DNA of 64,000 nucleotides from assembly GCA_963836405.1 (NCBI GenBank), contig CAWIJL010000003.1, positions 310,001 to 374,000 on the forward strand, written 5' to 3'. The first letter of the stretch is position 1; each line of letters starts with the position of its first letter. Origin of the DNA: CAWIJJ01 sp963836405 (lineage in GTDB: Bacteria; Acidobacteriota; Terriglobia; Bryobacterales; Bryobacteraceae). Positions 1-9,117 of the stretch are shown piece after piece. The notes below the pieces were generated by a model, which ran no database searches, was not told where the DNA came from, and worked only from the letters and a program-made list of their open reading frames with translations. Both the position numbers and the translations under genes were made by a program.

Positions 1-7
1 GCCGCTG

Positions 8-38
8 AGAGACTCAGTCTACACTATTTTGAGTCTCT
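8..38. repeat. Perfect 9-bp inverted repeat
   Basis: AGAGACTCA (8-16) pairs perfectly with TGAGTCTCT (30-38) around a 13-base spacer. There is no U-tract on either side, so it is not an obvious intrinsic terminator. It sits beyond the end of the phage late operon, where an attachment or recombinase arm site could lie, but nothing in the window confirms a role. Confidence 0.5.
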
Positions 39-110
39 GGTCTTAATACCTGAATGTAGAATCAACACGTTGCGGCTCAATAGCTTAGGCGGAATTTCAT
101 GCAAGTGGGA

Positions 111-157
111 CTGTCGGAAGAAGAACCCCTCCCGCGGCCGAGAACCGCGGGAGGGGA
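111..157 (-). terminator. Rho-independent terminator of the leftward phage operon
   Basis: A perfect 12-bp stem is formed by CCCCTCCCGCGG (126-137) and CCGCGGGAGGGG (145-156) with a 7-base loop. Read on the minus strand the stem is followed by TTCTTCTTCC, a U-rich tail. It lies 45 bases past the stop of the last minus-strand gene (201), as expected for the end of the long leftward transcript. Confidence 0.85.
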
Positions 158-200
158 TGAAGGAGCAAACAAGATTCAAGACTACTGCCCGGAGATCGCC

Positions 201-392
201 TTACCGCGGCTGGCCTACAATCCGGCCAAGCATGGCCTCCGCTGCTGCCAGCTCATCGCGCGTGACGCGCGCCTCCGCTCCGCGCTTAGCGATCTCGATC
301 AAGGAATCGATGGCCATGTACTCCGGTACGCTGATGTGCGTGTCGATCAGGCGTTGGACTCGGAGTAACTCCTCGCGCGATGGCTGCGTCAT
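201..392 (-). CDS. Small phage protein, unknown function
   Basis: A 63-aa protein starting MTQPSREELL. The start is fixed by a 4-base ATGA overlap with the stop of the gene upstream and by a GGAGG-type ribosome site just before it. It is mostly alpha-helical by composition, with no cysteine motif, signal peptide or membrane segment. It is the last gene of the nuclease operon, immediately before the terminator. No family was recognised. Confidence 0.6.
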   Translation of the reverse strand: MTQPSREELLRVQRLIDTHISVPEYMAIDSLIEIAKRGAEARVTRDELAAAEAMLGRIVGQPR

Positions 393-637
393 CGTGCGGC
401 CCTCCTCGCCGCCATCGCCGCGCGCCTGGTGGCGGCGGCCGTCGCCATCAGTTCGCGCGCATCGAGCTTCCGCGCCAGGTCGAACAGCGCTTCGATGCTG
501 ACGGGCGCGGGTTTCGCCCGCGCCCCCTTCGGCCACACCTGAATCGTACGGCCGCTCAGCTCTACCACCAGCGGATCGCCGCGCTCGATGGCCAGCGTCT
601 CGCGCACCACCGATTGCCCCGGCTTCAGTTTCGTCAT
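389..637 (-). CDS. Small phage protein, unknown function
   Basis: An 82-aa protein starting MTKLKPGQSV. The ATG overlaps the stop of the nuclease gene by ATGA, and a GGGAGGGTGGA ribosome site precedes it. The first 45 residues read like a small beta-rich domain (ERGDPLVVELSGRTIQVWPKG). The rest is an Ala/Arg-rich helix ending in repeated ATRRAAMAARRAA, which could bind nucleic acid. It is translationally coupled to the PD-(D/E)XK nuclease and may work with it, but this is inference from position only. Confidence 0.6.
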   Translation of the reverse strand: MTKLKPGQSVVRETLAIERGDPLVVELSGRTIQVWPKGARAKPAPVSIEALFDLARKLDARELMATAAATRRAAMAARRAAR

Positions 638-1635
638 TCCACCTTCCCTCCAAACTCCCGCTCGCACGCCGCGGCGAAGTTGCAGTACTTGCGGCTGCAC
701 AGGTTGTTGTTGCGGTTGGGGAAATACAGCCCCTCCCGAATGCCATTCTGCACCAGTGGGTAAAGGTGCTGAGTGAGCAACTGATCGGCGACCGTCGTCT
801 CATGCTCGATGGTGCAGAGCTGCGCGGTCTTGGTGGCCACCAGCGTATCGAGCCGCGTTTTGCCGTTCGCGCCCGGCAGGAGCTGGCGGTAGGTGGCGAG
901 CTGAAAGGCGTAATCGGGATTGATGCCGGAGGGCTTCTTCGCCGCCGTTTTCACGTCGATGATGCGGCCGTCCACGTCCACGATATCCACCCACCCCTGC
1001 ACGCGCACGCCGGCGATCTCGCCCGTGACGCGCTTCTCCAGCTTGGCGGGCTTGATCTCGGGCGCCGCCTCTTCGAGGTACTTCCGCAGCAGCACGGCGC
1101 CCTGGCGCTTCAGTTCGGCCGGATCGTCGTCGCCCGTGAAGGCCGTTTCCTCGGTCGCGATCTCCCACGCCGTCTCGTACGGTTCCGCCATCTCCTCGAT
1201 ATCGAGCGTGGCGCCCGCGAGCTGTTGGCGGAACCAGTACTCGATGCACTTGTGGACGGCCGTGCCCCTGCACGCCGAACCTCCGCGAGGGTCGGCATGG
1301 CCGGCGCCGTATTTGAACCACCACCGCGCGCTGCATCCCAAAAAACAGGATGCCTGCGAGGGGCTCAGGAGGGCGCCAAGCGTCTCGTTGCGCCCGGCGA
1401 GGGGTGAGGGTGCGGGCGCCGCGGCGGGCGCCTCCTGGGGCTTCTGGTCGGCGAACAGGCCCCCAGGTGCGAACAGGTCGCCCTGCCGCTCCTTTTCGTC
1501 GATGACCAGATCGAGCCGCGCCTTGATCTGGCGCAGCTCCTCCGGCCGGTATTCCTCCCAATAGCGGTAGGACGTGAGGCGGGGCGGCGGCATCGGCACG
1601 GCGCCCGGCCTCGGTTCGTTCAGCATCAGGCCCAT
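634..1635 (-). CDS. PD-(D/E)XK nuclease, Cas4/RecB-like exonuclease family
   Basis: A 333-aa protein; the ATG at 1635 has a strong GGAGGTG ribosome site, and upstream in-frame codons are a non-coding Arg-rich stretch. The middle shows the RecB-nuclease pattern: GTAVHKCIEYW (helix with His), then VQGWVDIVDVDGRIIDVKTAAKKP, giving the D...(D/E)xK active site with GWVD, IIDVKT and a following QLATYRQ helix. The C-terminus has four cysteines (one in CTIEHE, then CSRKYCNFAAACE), resembling the Fe-S cluster ligands of Cas4/AddB-type nucleases. An N-terminal cysteine pair (CFLGCSARWWFKYG) matches the first ligand region. The likely role is DNA end processing or recombination for the phage. It is the third of five minus-strand genes sharing one promoter region near 2.65 kb. 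Confidence 0.85.
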   Translation of the reverse strand: MGLMLNEPRPGAVPMPPPRLTSYRYWEEYRPEELRQIKARLDLVIDEKERQGDLFAPGGLFADQKPQEAPAAAPAPSPLAGRNETLGALLSPSQASCFLGCSARWWFKYGAGHADPRGGSACRGTAVHKCIEYWFRQQLAGATLDIEEMAEPYETAWEIATEETAFTGDDDPAELKRQGAVLLRKYLEEAAPEIKPAKLEKRVTGEIAGVRVQGWVDIVDVDGRIIDVKTAAKKPSGINPDYAFQLATYRQLLPGANGKTRLDTLVATKTAQLCTIEHETTVADQLLTQHLYPLVQNGIREGLYFPNRNNNLCSRKYCNFAAACEREFGGKVE

Positions 1636-1937
1636 TTGTGATTCACCTCCTCGGCGATCCGCAGCACCAGGCTGGTGACGGCGGCGGCGAGCCCTTCGGC
1701 GTCGGCATCGGCCGGCGCCTCGAACGGGATCGGCGTCCCGGTTTCCTCGGCGAGGTGGTTCCCGCCGCGGTACAGCTCGGCGCGATACTGCCCTTGCTGC
1801 CAATCGTCGATGGCCACGATGCCCTTGAGGGTGGCCACCGTGAGGCAGCCGGGGAAATCGTAGTAGGCACGCAGGCCCACGCGGTTGAGGATCTCGGCGG
1901 CGCCCTCCATGATGGAGCCAGGAGCGTTAGGCAACAT
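1626..1937 (-). CDS. Conserved-looking phage protein, unknown
   Basis: A 103-aa protein starting MLPNAPGSIM at an ATG with a CGGAGGCG ribosome site; the longer ORF upstream is Arg/Pro-rich and not coding-like. It has a mixed alpha/beta pattern (ILNRVGLRAYYDFPGCLTV, GIVAIDDWQQGQYRAELYRGG) and a C-terminal helix. It overlaps the nuclease gene by 10 bases. No known domain was recognised. Confidence 0.65.
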   Translation of the reverse strand: MLPNAPGSIMEGAAEILNRVGLRAYYDFPGCLTVATLKGIVAIDDWQQGQYRAELYRGGNHLAEETGTPIPFEAPADADAEGLAAAVTSLVLRIAEEVNHKWA

Positions 1938-1980
1938 TGGCGCCTCCGTTCTTCGACACGTTGATCGAAAGCACTCAGCA

Positions 1981-2577
1981 TCAGTGAGCGCACGTCTTCG
2001 GCCTTGAGCAGGTTGCCGTGGACTTCTCGCCCGCGTAGACGGCGGCGAGCGCGCGCTCGCGACGTCGATCAACTGCACTTGCGTATTGATTGAGCAGGAA
2101 CAACGCCCACGGCATCAGAACATGGGCGCGGCGGCGGCGTGCCCGTGGGCGTTCGCCGTTGGAGGTGCCCGTTGCCGTTCGTCTTGCTACCATTGCCGTT
2201 GTTCGTGGCTGCTGCTTTGGTAGCGGCCTGAACCGGGGCGGGCGTTCAGCGCCCGCTCCGGCGTCTACTGCGAGGGTGCCATCGGATTGCTCGCCTCGCG
2301 GGCGCGAAACCGACGCGGAAACCTGCCACTCGATGCCGCGGCGTCCGTTACCCCAATCGACTTCCGCCTTGCAGATGTCGAACGGTTCGCCCGGTTTCAG
2401 CCGCAGGCCGTGGATCTTCTGTGCCACTTTTTCGGCCACGAAGAAGCACCGCTCATCGGTTGTGGTGAACATGTACTGCGGGTCACCGAACTGCGAATCG
2501 CAGAGCTTACCTTCGGTGAATTTGAGGGAGAGTTCAAGGGGGACGTTGATTTGAAACTTGATCTTCTGAAGTGCCAC
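1981..2577 (-). CDS. Phage early protein, unknown (first gene of nuclease operon)
   Basis: The likely start is the GTG at 2577 (VALQKIKFQINVPLELSL), which follows AAGGAGAAACGGCA, a strong ribosome site; the upstream ATG codons lie in the promoter region. About the first 115 residues look real: beta-strand-rich, with DSQFGDPQYMFTTTDERCFF and PFDICKAEVDWGNG. The last 80 are Arg/Pro/Ala-rich and look out of frame. In another frame near 2035-1960 a plausible coding stretch appears (VHGNLLKAEDVRSLMLSAF), so a frame change around 2035 is likely and the true C-terminus is uncertain. The size and beta-rich start would suit a single-strand DNA-binding role beside a nuclease, but no motif proves it. 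Confidence 0.55.
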   Translation of the reverse strand: MALQKIKFQINVPLELSLKFTEGKLCDSQFGDPQYMFTTTDERCFFVAEKVAQKIHGLRLKPGEPFDICKAEVDWGNGRRGIEWQVSASVSRPRGEQSDGTLAVDAGAGAERPPRFRPLPKQQPRTTAMVARRTATGTSNGERPRARRRRAHVLMPWALFLLNQYASAVDRRRERALAAVYAGEKSTATCSRPKTCAH

Positions 2578-2625
2578 TGCCGTTTCTCCTTTTGCGCTTT
2601 TTTGTTTCAGCCTCGCGGCTGACAT

Positions 2626-2700
2626 GAATAGTATGCTTGACTTAGCAAGCATGTTTGTCAAAGGCGGAATACGCATGAGGCAGAAAATTCTGCTTGCTAG
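2626..2700 (-). promoter_or_regulatory. Promoter/operator region of the nuclease operon
   Basis: On the minus strand a consensus -35 hexamer TTGACA (2661-2656) lies about 80 bases upstream of the GTG at 2577; the -10 is less clear (AAGCAT or CATACT, at 17 or 20 bases). A perfect inverted repeat ATGCTTG-N6-CAAGCAT (2633-2652) overlaps the spacer and -10. A second palindrome GCAGAA-AA-TTCTGC (2680-2693) lies upstream. This arrangement is typical of a repressor-controlled early promoter. Confidence 0.55.
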
Positions 2701-2762
2701 GAAGCTGTCTATGAGTCAGGCTCAGTTATGCGGCGTCTTAGGAAGAAGAGCCGTCCAGCGAA

Positions 2763-2894
2763 ATGACGGTGGCAGAGATGACCAGCTTAGGCGGCAAGGC
2801 CCGCGCCGAAGCACTCAGCCCTGCGCGCCGGAAGGCAATCGCCAAGAAGGCGGCAGCCGCCAGGTGGGAGAAGAAGAAAGGCGAGAAGCCATGA
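2763..2894 (+). CDS. Small basic protein with GGKARA...ARW motif
   Basis: A 43-aa ORF encoding MTVAEMTSLGGKARAEALSP followed by ARRKAIAKKAAAARWEKKKG. The LGGKARAxxLSPxRRxxIAxKAAxARW pattern recurs in small bacterial and phage proteins of unknown function and is strongly basic, suggesting nucleic-acid binding. It is the first of three plus-strand ORFs running against the main operon. The ribosome site is weak; an alternative start is the ATG at 2778. Confidence 0.6.
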   Translation: MTVAEMTSLGGKARAEALSPARRKAIAKKAAAARWEKKKGEKP

Positions 2895-2900
2895 AAAAGG

Positions 2901-3113
2901 ATGCCGCCCATGTCCATTGACGAACGCCTCGAACGCCTGGTGGAGCGGCACGAAGCCCTCACCCTGAACCTCGAACTCCTCACGCGGGACGTGCAGGACC
3001 TGAAGACCGCCGCCCAACAAGACGGCGAGAATATCCGCGCCCTCGCGCGCATCGCCGAGATCCACGAACGCCGGCTCACCGCGCTCGAAGATGGCGAGGA
3101 GGGGGATCAATGA
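2901..3113 (+). CDS. Short coiled-coil phage protein
   Basis: A 70-aa protein (61 or 67 aa if the later Met or the MSIDERL start is used). It is a single long heptad-rich helix (ERLERLVERHEALTLNLELL, then RDVQDLKTAAQQDGENIRAL) and is acidic at the end. Its stop overlaps the next start by ATGA, so the plus-strand trio is one transcription unit. No enzymatic signature. Such proteins often oligomerise; the function is unknown. Confidence 0.6.
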   Translation: MPPMSIDERLERLVERHEALTLNLELLTRDVQDLKTAAQQDGENIRALARIAEIHERRLTALEDGEEGDQ

Positions 3114-3346
3114 ACCCCGAAGAACTCATCGGCGAGCGCATCGTTCTCACGGAGCACGCCCGTTCCGCCGCCGATCCCGCCGTGATCGAGATACCCGCGG
3201 AAACGCCCGGTACGGTCGTCGCTTGGGACGGCGAGTACCTGGAGCTGGCCTTTGAACTTGGGATGTTGGTGGTGCCGCTGCGCCTGAACCCGATTCAATT
3301 CGCCTTCACCACGCGCCCGGTGAGCATGGAGCGCCGGCTGACGTAA
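3110..3346 (+). CDS. Small phage protein, unknown
   Basis: A 78-aa protein starting MNPEELIGERIVLTEHARSA by an ATGA overlap with the previous gene. The middle is beta-rich (ETPGTVVAWDGEYLELAFEL), resembling a small barrel. Its last 52 bases overlap the 3' end of a minus-strand gene (3295-3456) in convergent orientation. No family recognised. Confidence 0.6.
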   Translation: MNPEELIGERIVLTEHARSAADPAVIEIPAETPGTVVAWDGEYLELAFELGMLVVPLRLNPIQFAFTTRPVSMERRLT

Positions 3347-3456
3347 GCGCGCTTACCGCGCCTTCGCCGGCTCGCCCGCCCCGGCAGGTCCCACCCCGGC
3401 ATCTCGTACAGCGGTGGATCCGGGTCGAAGTCGTCCAGGAAGGGCCGAGTCATCAT
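3295..3456 (-). CDS. Small Arg-rich phage protein
   Basis: A 53-aa ORF starting MMTRPFLDDFDPDPPLYEMP. The ATG overlaps the stop of the membrane protein upstream by ATGA, which supports it despite its size. The acidic/proline N-terminal half is followed by a basic stretch (RASRRRRGKRAYVSRRSM). It overlaps the plus-strand gene 3110-3346 tail to tail. It is the last late gene before the plus-strand cassette. Unknown function. Confidence 0.5.
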   Translation of the reverse strand: MMTRPFLDDFDPDPPLYEMPGWDLPGRASRRRRGKRAYVSRRSMLTGRVVKAN

Positions 3457-3671
3457 GCGCCGCGCGCTTCGATACCTTCGAGGCGCTGCGTAAGCTGCTC
3501 CATCTGCAACGCGCATACCTCGCGCGTGCGGTACTTGCATTCAATCTCACCCATCAGTCGTTTCTCCGATTCAAGCTGCCCGTTGCGGATCCGCAGATGC
3601 AGGATATAATTCGCCACCTGGCCGGCAGCGGCAACCACGGACATTATCAAAGCGATTAGCTCAACGGTCAT
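3453..3671 (-). CDS. Small membrane protein, holin- or spanin-like
   Basis: A 72-aa protein starting MTVELIALIMSVVAAAGQVA. One N-terminal membrane segment (about residues 3-26) is followed by a charged helical tail with two cysteines (GEIECKYRTREVCALQMEQL). The ATG overlaps the stop of the polyvalent-protein gene by ATGA. A computer ORF caller would join it to the giant ORF upstream (3453-8708), because that ORF slips frame near 4300 and reads out of frame until it re-enters this gene. Size, topology and position after virion genes fit a lysis protein (holin or i-spanin), but no diagnostic motif is present. Confidence 0.6.
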   Translation of the reverse strand: MTVELIALIMSVVAAAGQVANYILHLRIRNGQLESEKRLMGEIECKYRTREVCALQMEQLTQRLEGIEARGA

Positions 3672-4305
3672 GCAGCCTTCTTCTTGCGCAACTCGGCGAA
3701 CACGTCGGGAAAACGCTCGCGGAGCTGCCGGATTTCTTCGGCCGGCCGGTCCTCGATCACGTGCACCAGCCTCAACAGGAGTATCGCCTTCCACTGCGCT
3801 TTTTCCAGCGGCGCCGCCAGCTCCCAAGTCTCCATCATTCCCTCGGTATCGAGCCGCTTGAACGCCTCCGCGTCGCGGTTCTTGCCGGCGCTTTTCGCGG
3901 TGGCCACCACCTGCGCGGGCGAGAGCTTGCCGGCCTTCAGCGCGGCGATGGTGATGTCCCTGGCGGTGCCATCCTTCTTGCGGATCGCGGTCGCAAGCTG
4001 GCGCCGGATGGCGAGCTGGTCGGCCGTCTGCCGCGTCATCCCGCCCTCCTCGCGTCCCGCGCGTGCCAGTTCCGCCATGTGGAGCTGTGCCGGCGTCTTG
4101 GTGATGTACGAGGGCGCCGAGGTAACGCCGATCTGCGGTAGGAGCTGCATCGCCAGCGAGCCGCCGCGGGCGCGCTCCTGGAGCACGTTGCGGACGTTGT
4201 AGGGAACGAACGTGCCGGCGACGTGCTTCGCCACCTGGCCGGCCTGTTCGAGGGCGCCGGCGCGCGGGTCGCGGATCTGCACGCCCCAGTAATCGAGATT
4301 TTCGA
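3668..4305 (-). CDS. Polyvalent protein, C-terminal segment
   Basis: This segment continues the polyvalent protein after a frame change near 4295-4305, where the minus strand reads CTTCGAAAATCTCG: the in-frame continuation is ENLDYWGVQIRDPRAGALEQ, while the long upstream ORF runs into Arg/Pro-rich nonsense. The largest single ORF begins at 4282 (MQIRDPRAGA). Features: GQVAKHVAGTFVPYNVRNVL, then SLAMQLLPQIGVTSAPSYIT, then charged helices ending LRKKKAA. The end overlaps the holin-like gene by ATGA. Similar C-termini follow a single membrane helix in other large phage polyvalent proteins; the biochemical role is unknown. Confidence 0.65.
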
Positions 4306-7300
4306 AGCAGCTCGGTCACGACGCGCACCAGCGGATTGAGCTTGTTGCGCGCCGCCTGGACGGGATCGTGCGCCCAATGGAAGACGTCTTTCATGTAGCC
4401 GATCAGGGTCAGCCGGCTTTCGTGGCCGTACTCGTCGAGCGAGCCGGTGCGCGGGAAAAAGAGGTCCTTGCGGTCGCGCGGCGCTTCGCCCGTCGCGAGA
4501 TAGGTAATCGTGCCGCCCAGGAGAGCGGTCAGGGTCGCCAGCGCGAGCACGTACGCCATGCGCGGCGTCATCTCGGGAGGCGGAACGATTTTCCCCACTG
4601 GCTCATCCGGTGAGCCTGTATCCGTGATCCCGAGGCGCCCGCCGCCGCTGCCGCCGCTCCCTCCACCGCCACGCCGGCCGCCGCCGCCCATGCGGTTCGC
4701 GCCGTACCGCGCCATGCGCGCGGAATAGCGGATCCAGTCGAGGCCGCCGCCCCCGAGTTCCCGGAACGTGCCGAGGTTCCACCCCATGCTCTGCACGGTA
4801 ATCATGGCGAGGTCCTTCGCGACCCGGTTCCAGAACAGGTTGTCGTACACGAGCTGCCCGAAACGGTTGTCGATCGAGTCCCAGGCCTGCGCGAAGCGGC
4901 GCCGCAGTTCCTCGGGCGTCGCGTCCGGATACCGGCCGATGATGGCCTGCGCCATGTTCACGAACGCGCCCACCTTCTGCCGCGGGACGAGCCACTCCAT
5001 AATCGGCCAGGCCGCCGCCTCGGCGACCGCGCCCAGGTTGCGCGGCAAATGGTGCGGGCCCACCAGTTGGCCCACCTTGCCCGGTAAATCCGCCTTGCGC
5101 CAGGCGTCGATGAAGCGCTCCCTGAGCCGCGTGCGGTACTGCGAGTCCATCGTCACCCGCCCGCCCGCCGCGATCAGCGCGTCCACATACTCGCGGAGCT
5201 GCGGATCCACGATGGCATCGTCGAGGTACGCCTTGATGACCTGGTGCCCTTGAATGACGTTGGTCACCGGCGACACGGGCACCTTGAGCGCGTGGCCGGC
5301 CGCCGCGCCCAGCTCGCCGGCGAAGCCAGCCTCGAACGCCAGCGCCAGGCGCGAGGTCGCCGCCTCGAACGTGGTGAAGCCCGCATGATAGCCGCTGAAT
5401 CCGAGAGCGAATTGCAGCATGGAGTTACTCACGCTGCGGAGCGACCGATACCATGCCTTCGTGCCGAGGCCCGGCGCCAGGAAGTTCTTCACCACCTGAG
5501 CCGCGGCTTCCGGCATGAAGTAGTGCCCGCGCAGGATCAGCCCGCCCACGGGGTATTGCTGGCGCCGCGAGCGCAGCCCCATCGAGTATTCGAGCTTGCG
5601 CAGCTCCTCCAGCTCGGGGTGCATCGAAACGAAACGGTCGAACCAGGCGAACACGCCCGGCGCCGTCTTCCGGAACAGCTCGCGGTTGTGCACGTAGACC
5701 GCGACCATGTTGGCGATCTTCTCGCTGCCGCGCCGGTAATACCGCTGCTGGCTCGGCGGATCTTCGGGCAGGATGCGGAGGTCCGCCAGGTCGCGCAGCT
5801 CCTGCTTGTACGCGCCGTTGTTCACCAGCAGCGGCGCCAGGCCGTACCGCTGGTCGAGGACGTGGCCGATCTCGTGCATGAGCACGGACTCAGGCCCGGC
5901 GTAGCGCGTCACCACACGCCCGCCGCCCTCGTCGGTCGCGAAGCCCCACTTGTTGCCGCGCATCACCGGCACGCGGCGGTGGGGAATGCCCAGGTGCTCC
6001 GCAATCCGCTGGAGCCCCTCCCACATGGCCGCGTCCTGCGCTTCTTTCACCTGGATAAACGGCGGTCCCCACACCGCGCCGATGGGGTCGGGCAGCTCCA
6101 CCCAACCGGCCGGCGCCCGCTTGCGCTTCAGGATCGGCACGTACCGCACCAGGCCCTTGCGCTTCATCTCGTTCAGAAAACGGTGCGCCAGGAGGTACCG
6201 CTCCATCTCCTTCAGCTTGGCGAGCACCAGGTCGATGGCGTTCTCGCTGATCGGTTCGAGGCCGGCGTCGATGCCCTCCTGAAAGCTGCGGTACTTGCGC
6301 TGCTTCAGAAAGCTCTTGGTGCCCTCAATCGGCCGCTTCGCAAAGATCCGCTTGAATTCATCGACCGCCCGCGCCGGCTTCTTCCAGATGTGCGGGAAGT
6401 AAGTCTCGTAGAAGGTCTGGAGTTTGCCGGTGCCGAGGCCCTGCACCGCGTCGCGCGACTCGTCGAGCAGCTCGCGCACCGTGTCGGCCCAGTCCTGTAA
6501 CTCTTCGCCCGGTTGCCGCTCGCCCGCCTCGATCCGGTTGATGAAGTCGAGCGATTCCGCGAGTGATAGCCGGGAGAAATAGGCCCTCGCCTTTTCGAGC
6601 TTGTGCTCGGCCTGCGCAAAATCGCGGGCCGCCCGCGCCGCCTGCTCGCGGATCGACAGAGCCGCGCGTTCGGCCGCATCGCCGCGTGCCACGGGGTTGA
6701 AGGTCTTGCGGAGTTCGTCGCGGGTTTCGGCGAGCGGTTCGGTTACGCGGAGCGGCGAGAGCGAGTGCGGTCCTTGGCTTTTGCCGGGGCCTGCTTCTTC
6801 TTCGGGAGCTGAATCATCCGGACGATCTCCGGCACCGCTTTGTGTACCGGCCGCGTCTTCTCGTCCCAGTTGTAGGTTCCCGTTTTCATCGAACTCCTCC
6901 GGAGCTGCGCTGCGCAGTGCTTCGGCAACCGCATTCCCATGTTCGCGCGCCACCAGCGCGAAGTAAAGTTCCAGTACGCCGTGCGCCTGTTGCGGCGTGA
7001 TTCCGGCTTCCCGCCAGAATTTCGGGCCGCGCGCCGCGTGTGCCGGCACTTCAAAATTCAGGTCTTCGGCGGTGTAGCCCGCTGCTCGCAAGCTGCGGGC
7101 GATCCGTGATCCGCCCGGCGTGAGCAGCATCCGGCCAGCGGCCGGCCGCGAGAGCTGAATCGGCCAATTTCCATCGGCGGCCAGCATCTGCGCCCGGTGA
7201 AACTGTTCCTCGCGCAGCAACTCGTCGCCATTCCCGATATGCGGCCCTTCCTCGACGAACACCACGGGTTCGCGGCTCTGCGCGGCTCGCCGCAATGCCG

Positions 7301-9030
7301 GGGCGAGAGCTGCCAGTCCCTCGTTGGCCTCGACCAGTTCGAGCAGGCGCCGAACGTGCCGCGCCGGCCAGGTGACCGCATCCCAACGCTTCGGCAGGTC
7401 GCCCAACTTGATCGACAGAGCAGAGAGCACGTCGCGGCCCTGCCAGTTCAACGCGACGTAGTTCTGCCCGCCGCGATATTCGGCGTCGGCGCCTCGCAGG
7501 ATTTCGGCGGCGGAAGCGTTCGGGTCCGGATTTCCGCCTTGCCGCAGCGCCGTTGCCCCCGTCGTCTGCCGGATCACCGGGAACCGCTGGAGCACGTTCT
7601 CGAGCACCGGCAGCCCCGCCGCCGCATCGGTCGGAATGAAAAACCGCCGCTTGCCGTCGATCCGCTCCTTATTGAGCAGGCCCGGAATCGCGTCGAGCTG
7701 CGAGAACACCGTCGAGGGCGCGCCCGCGATCTCAAACGCCGGCTCGCGGTGCACCATCGTGCGCCGCAGGCGCATACCGCCCGCGATCTCGATCTCCTCG
7801 CCCTGGTCCACGACGGCCCGGAAGATCGCGGCCGGATCCACCAGCTCGCGGCCGACGCCGAGGGCTTGCAGGACGGCGCCGACGTGGTTGGTCGGAATCT
7901 GGAGGCCGACATACCGCTGCTCGCCTACCGAGACGCGCACTACGTCGAGGCCGCGGGCGCCGGTGCCCTGGATGTTCCGCCACACCCCGAGGATGGCGCC
8001 GCCGATGAGGTGCACCTCGCGCGTCCGGATCTTCGGGATGCGCTTGAAAGCCTCATCCCACCAGGCGCGGGCGCGCGCGTCACCGACTGGCTGGTACTTC
8101 TGGGTAAACTCCTCCTCGCTGATACGCTCGGTCGTGCCGTTCGGCCGAAGAATCGCGTAATTGCGCCAGCTCCGGCCGCTCTGCGGGTCGGTAGTGGTCC
8201 CGGAGTTGACCATCATCACCATGTGGCCGCTGCGGGTCTGCTCGTAAAATCCGGAGGGCGGCGCGCCGTTCGGCATCGGCTGTTGCTGGTCCCGGTTCAC
8301 CTTCCAGCGCTGCGCCTCGCCGAAGCTCGACGGGTGCGTCTCCTCGTCCACCTCGAACGCGTAATGGTAGGTCTTGCTGCCGTCCGCTTCCGTGGTCTGG
8401 ATCTGCTCTTGCTTCACCAGGCGCACGGCGAGCGCGCCCTTGAGATCCGATACCCCTTCGTCAAAGGTGCCGTTGCGTTTCGCCGCTTCGATGGCGCCGC
8501 CGAACAGATCCACGAAGCGCCCGAAAATCTCGTTCTGCCGCTCCACCGGCAGCGAAAGCACGCGGTTCAGGAACCTCGGGATGTCGCGGCGGTCCTCATC
8601 CTTCATCGACTGCGGGCGCGGTTCGCCGGTCTTCGGATCGCGCTTCAAAATGCCCATGTTGGCGAGGGTTTCGCGGTCGGGCTTCGACCGGAGCATCTCG
8701 CCGTACAACGCGCCGAGGGCGGTGGCGCCGTATTCGCTCTCAAAGTTGTACTTGGCGATCTCGCCGGCGCCGGATGCCTCGCGGCTGCCCTTGGTGAGCG
8801 CGCCCAGGCTGCCCAGGCGCCGCGCAATCGTGGAGCTGAAACGCTTGTCGCCGCCGATATCGACGCTCAGGAGAACATACTCGGGGGCCTGCGCCTGATC
8901 GCTGCGGTGGGTTCGGCCGAAGTCCTGGAGCTGCTTGTCCGCGGACCATTTCAGTTCGAGGGCGATGTGAACGCGCTTCTGTTTGTTCTTGGCGCGGTTG
9001 CTCGCGTGGAGGCTGATACCCGTCGAGGCC
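4290..9030 (-). CDS. Polyvalent protein segment: helicase C-terminus, linkers, zinc peptidase
   Basis: The long ORF opens at the Met at 8708, but the coding frame extends upstream to about 9030 and includes the helicase C-terminal motifs: SDAASTGISLHASNRAKN and SADKQLQDFGRTHRSDQ (motif VI arginines), then GGDKRFSSTIARRLGSLGAL. After several linker domains (ORF residues 60-700) comes a metallopeptidase: HEIGH at 5876-5862 (ORF residues 945-949) in SVLMHEIGHVLDQRYG, with a glutamate-rich helix after it, as in zincin peptidases of polyvalent proteins. Near ORF residue 1385 a membrane segment is seen (YVLALATLTALLGGTITYLA), preceded by a Gly/Arg-rich stretch. Past about 4300 the ORF leaves frame. 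Inference: delivered with phage DNA, it could cleave or modify host factors. Confidence 0.7.
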
Positions 9031-9117
9031 GCATCGCTGAAATGATGGCGATGCGCTTCTCGCCGTTCTGGAAGGCCGCGGCTTCGGCGATCTTCAGCTT
9101 GTCCTGCGAAACGCCCT

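Noticed and set aside
1..120. attL by direct repeat with the integrase end
   Set aside because: Only a 9-base match (ACTATTTTG, also near 44462) was found, which is expected by chance.
3453..8708. A single 1751-aa protein
   Set aside because: The part from about 4300 to 3671 is out-of-frame Arg/Gly-rich sequence; the true continuation is in another frame, and the last 72 aa are a separate membrane protein.
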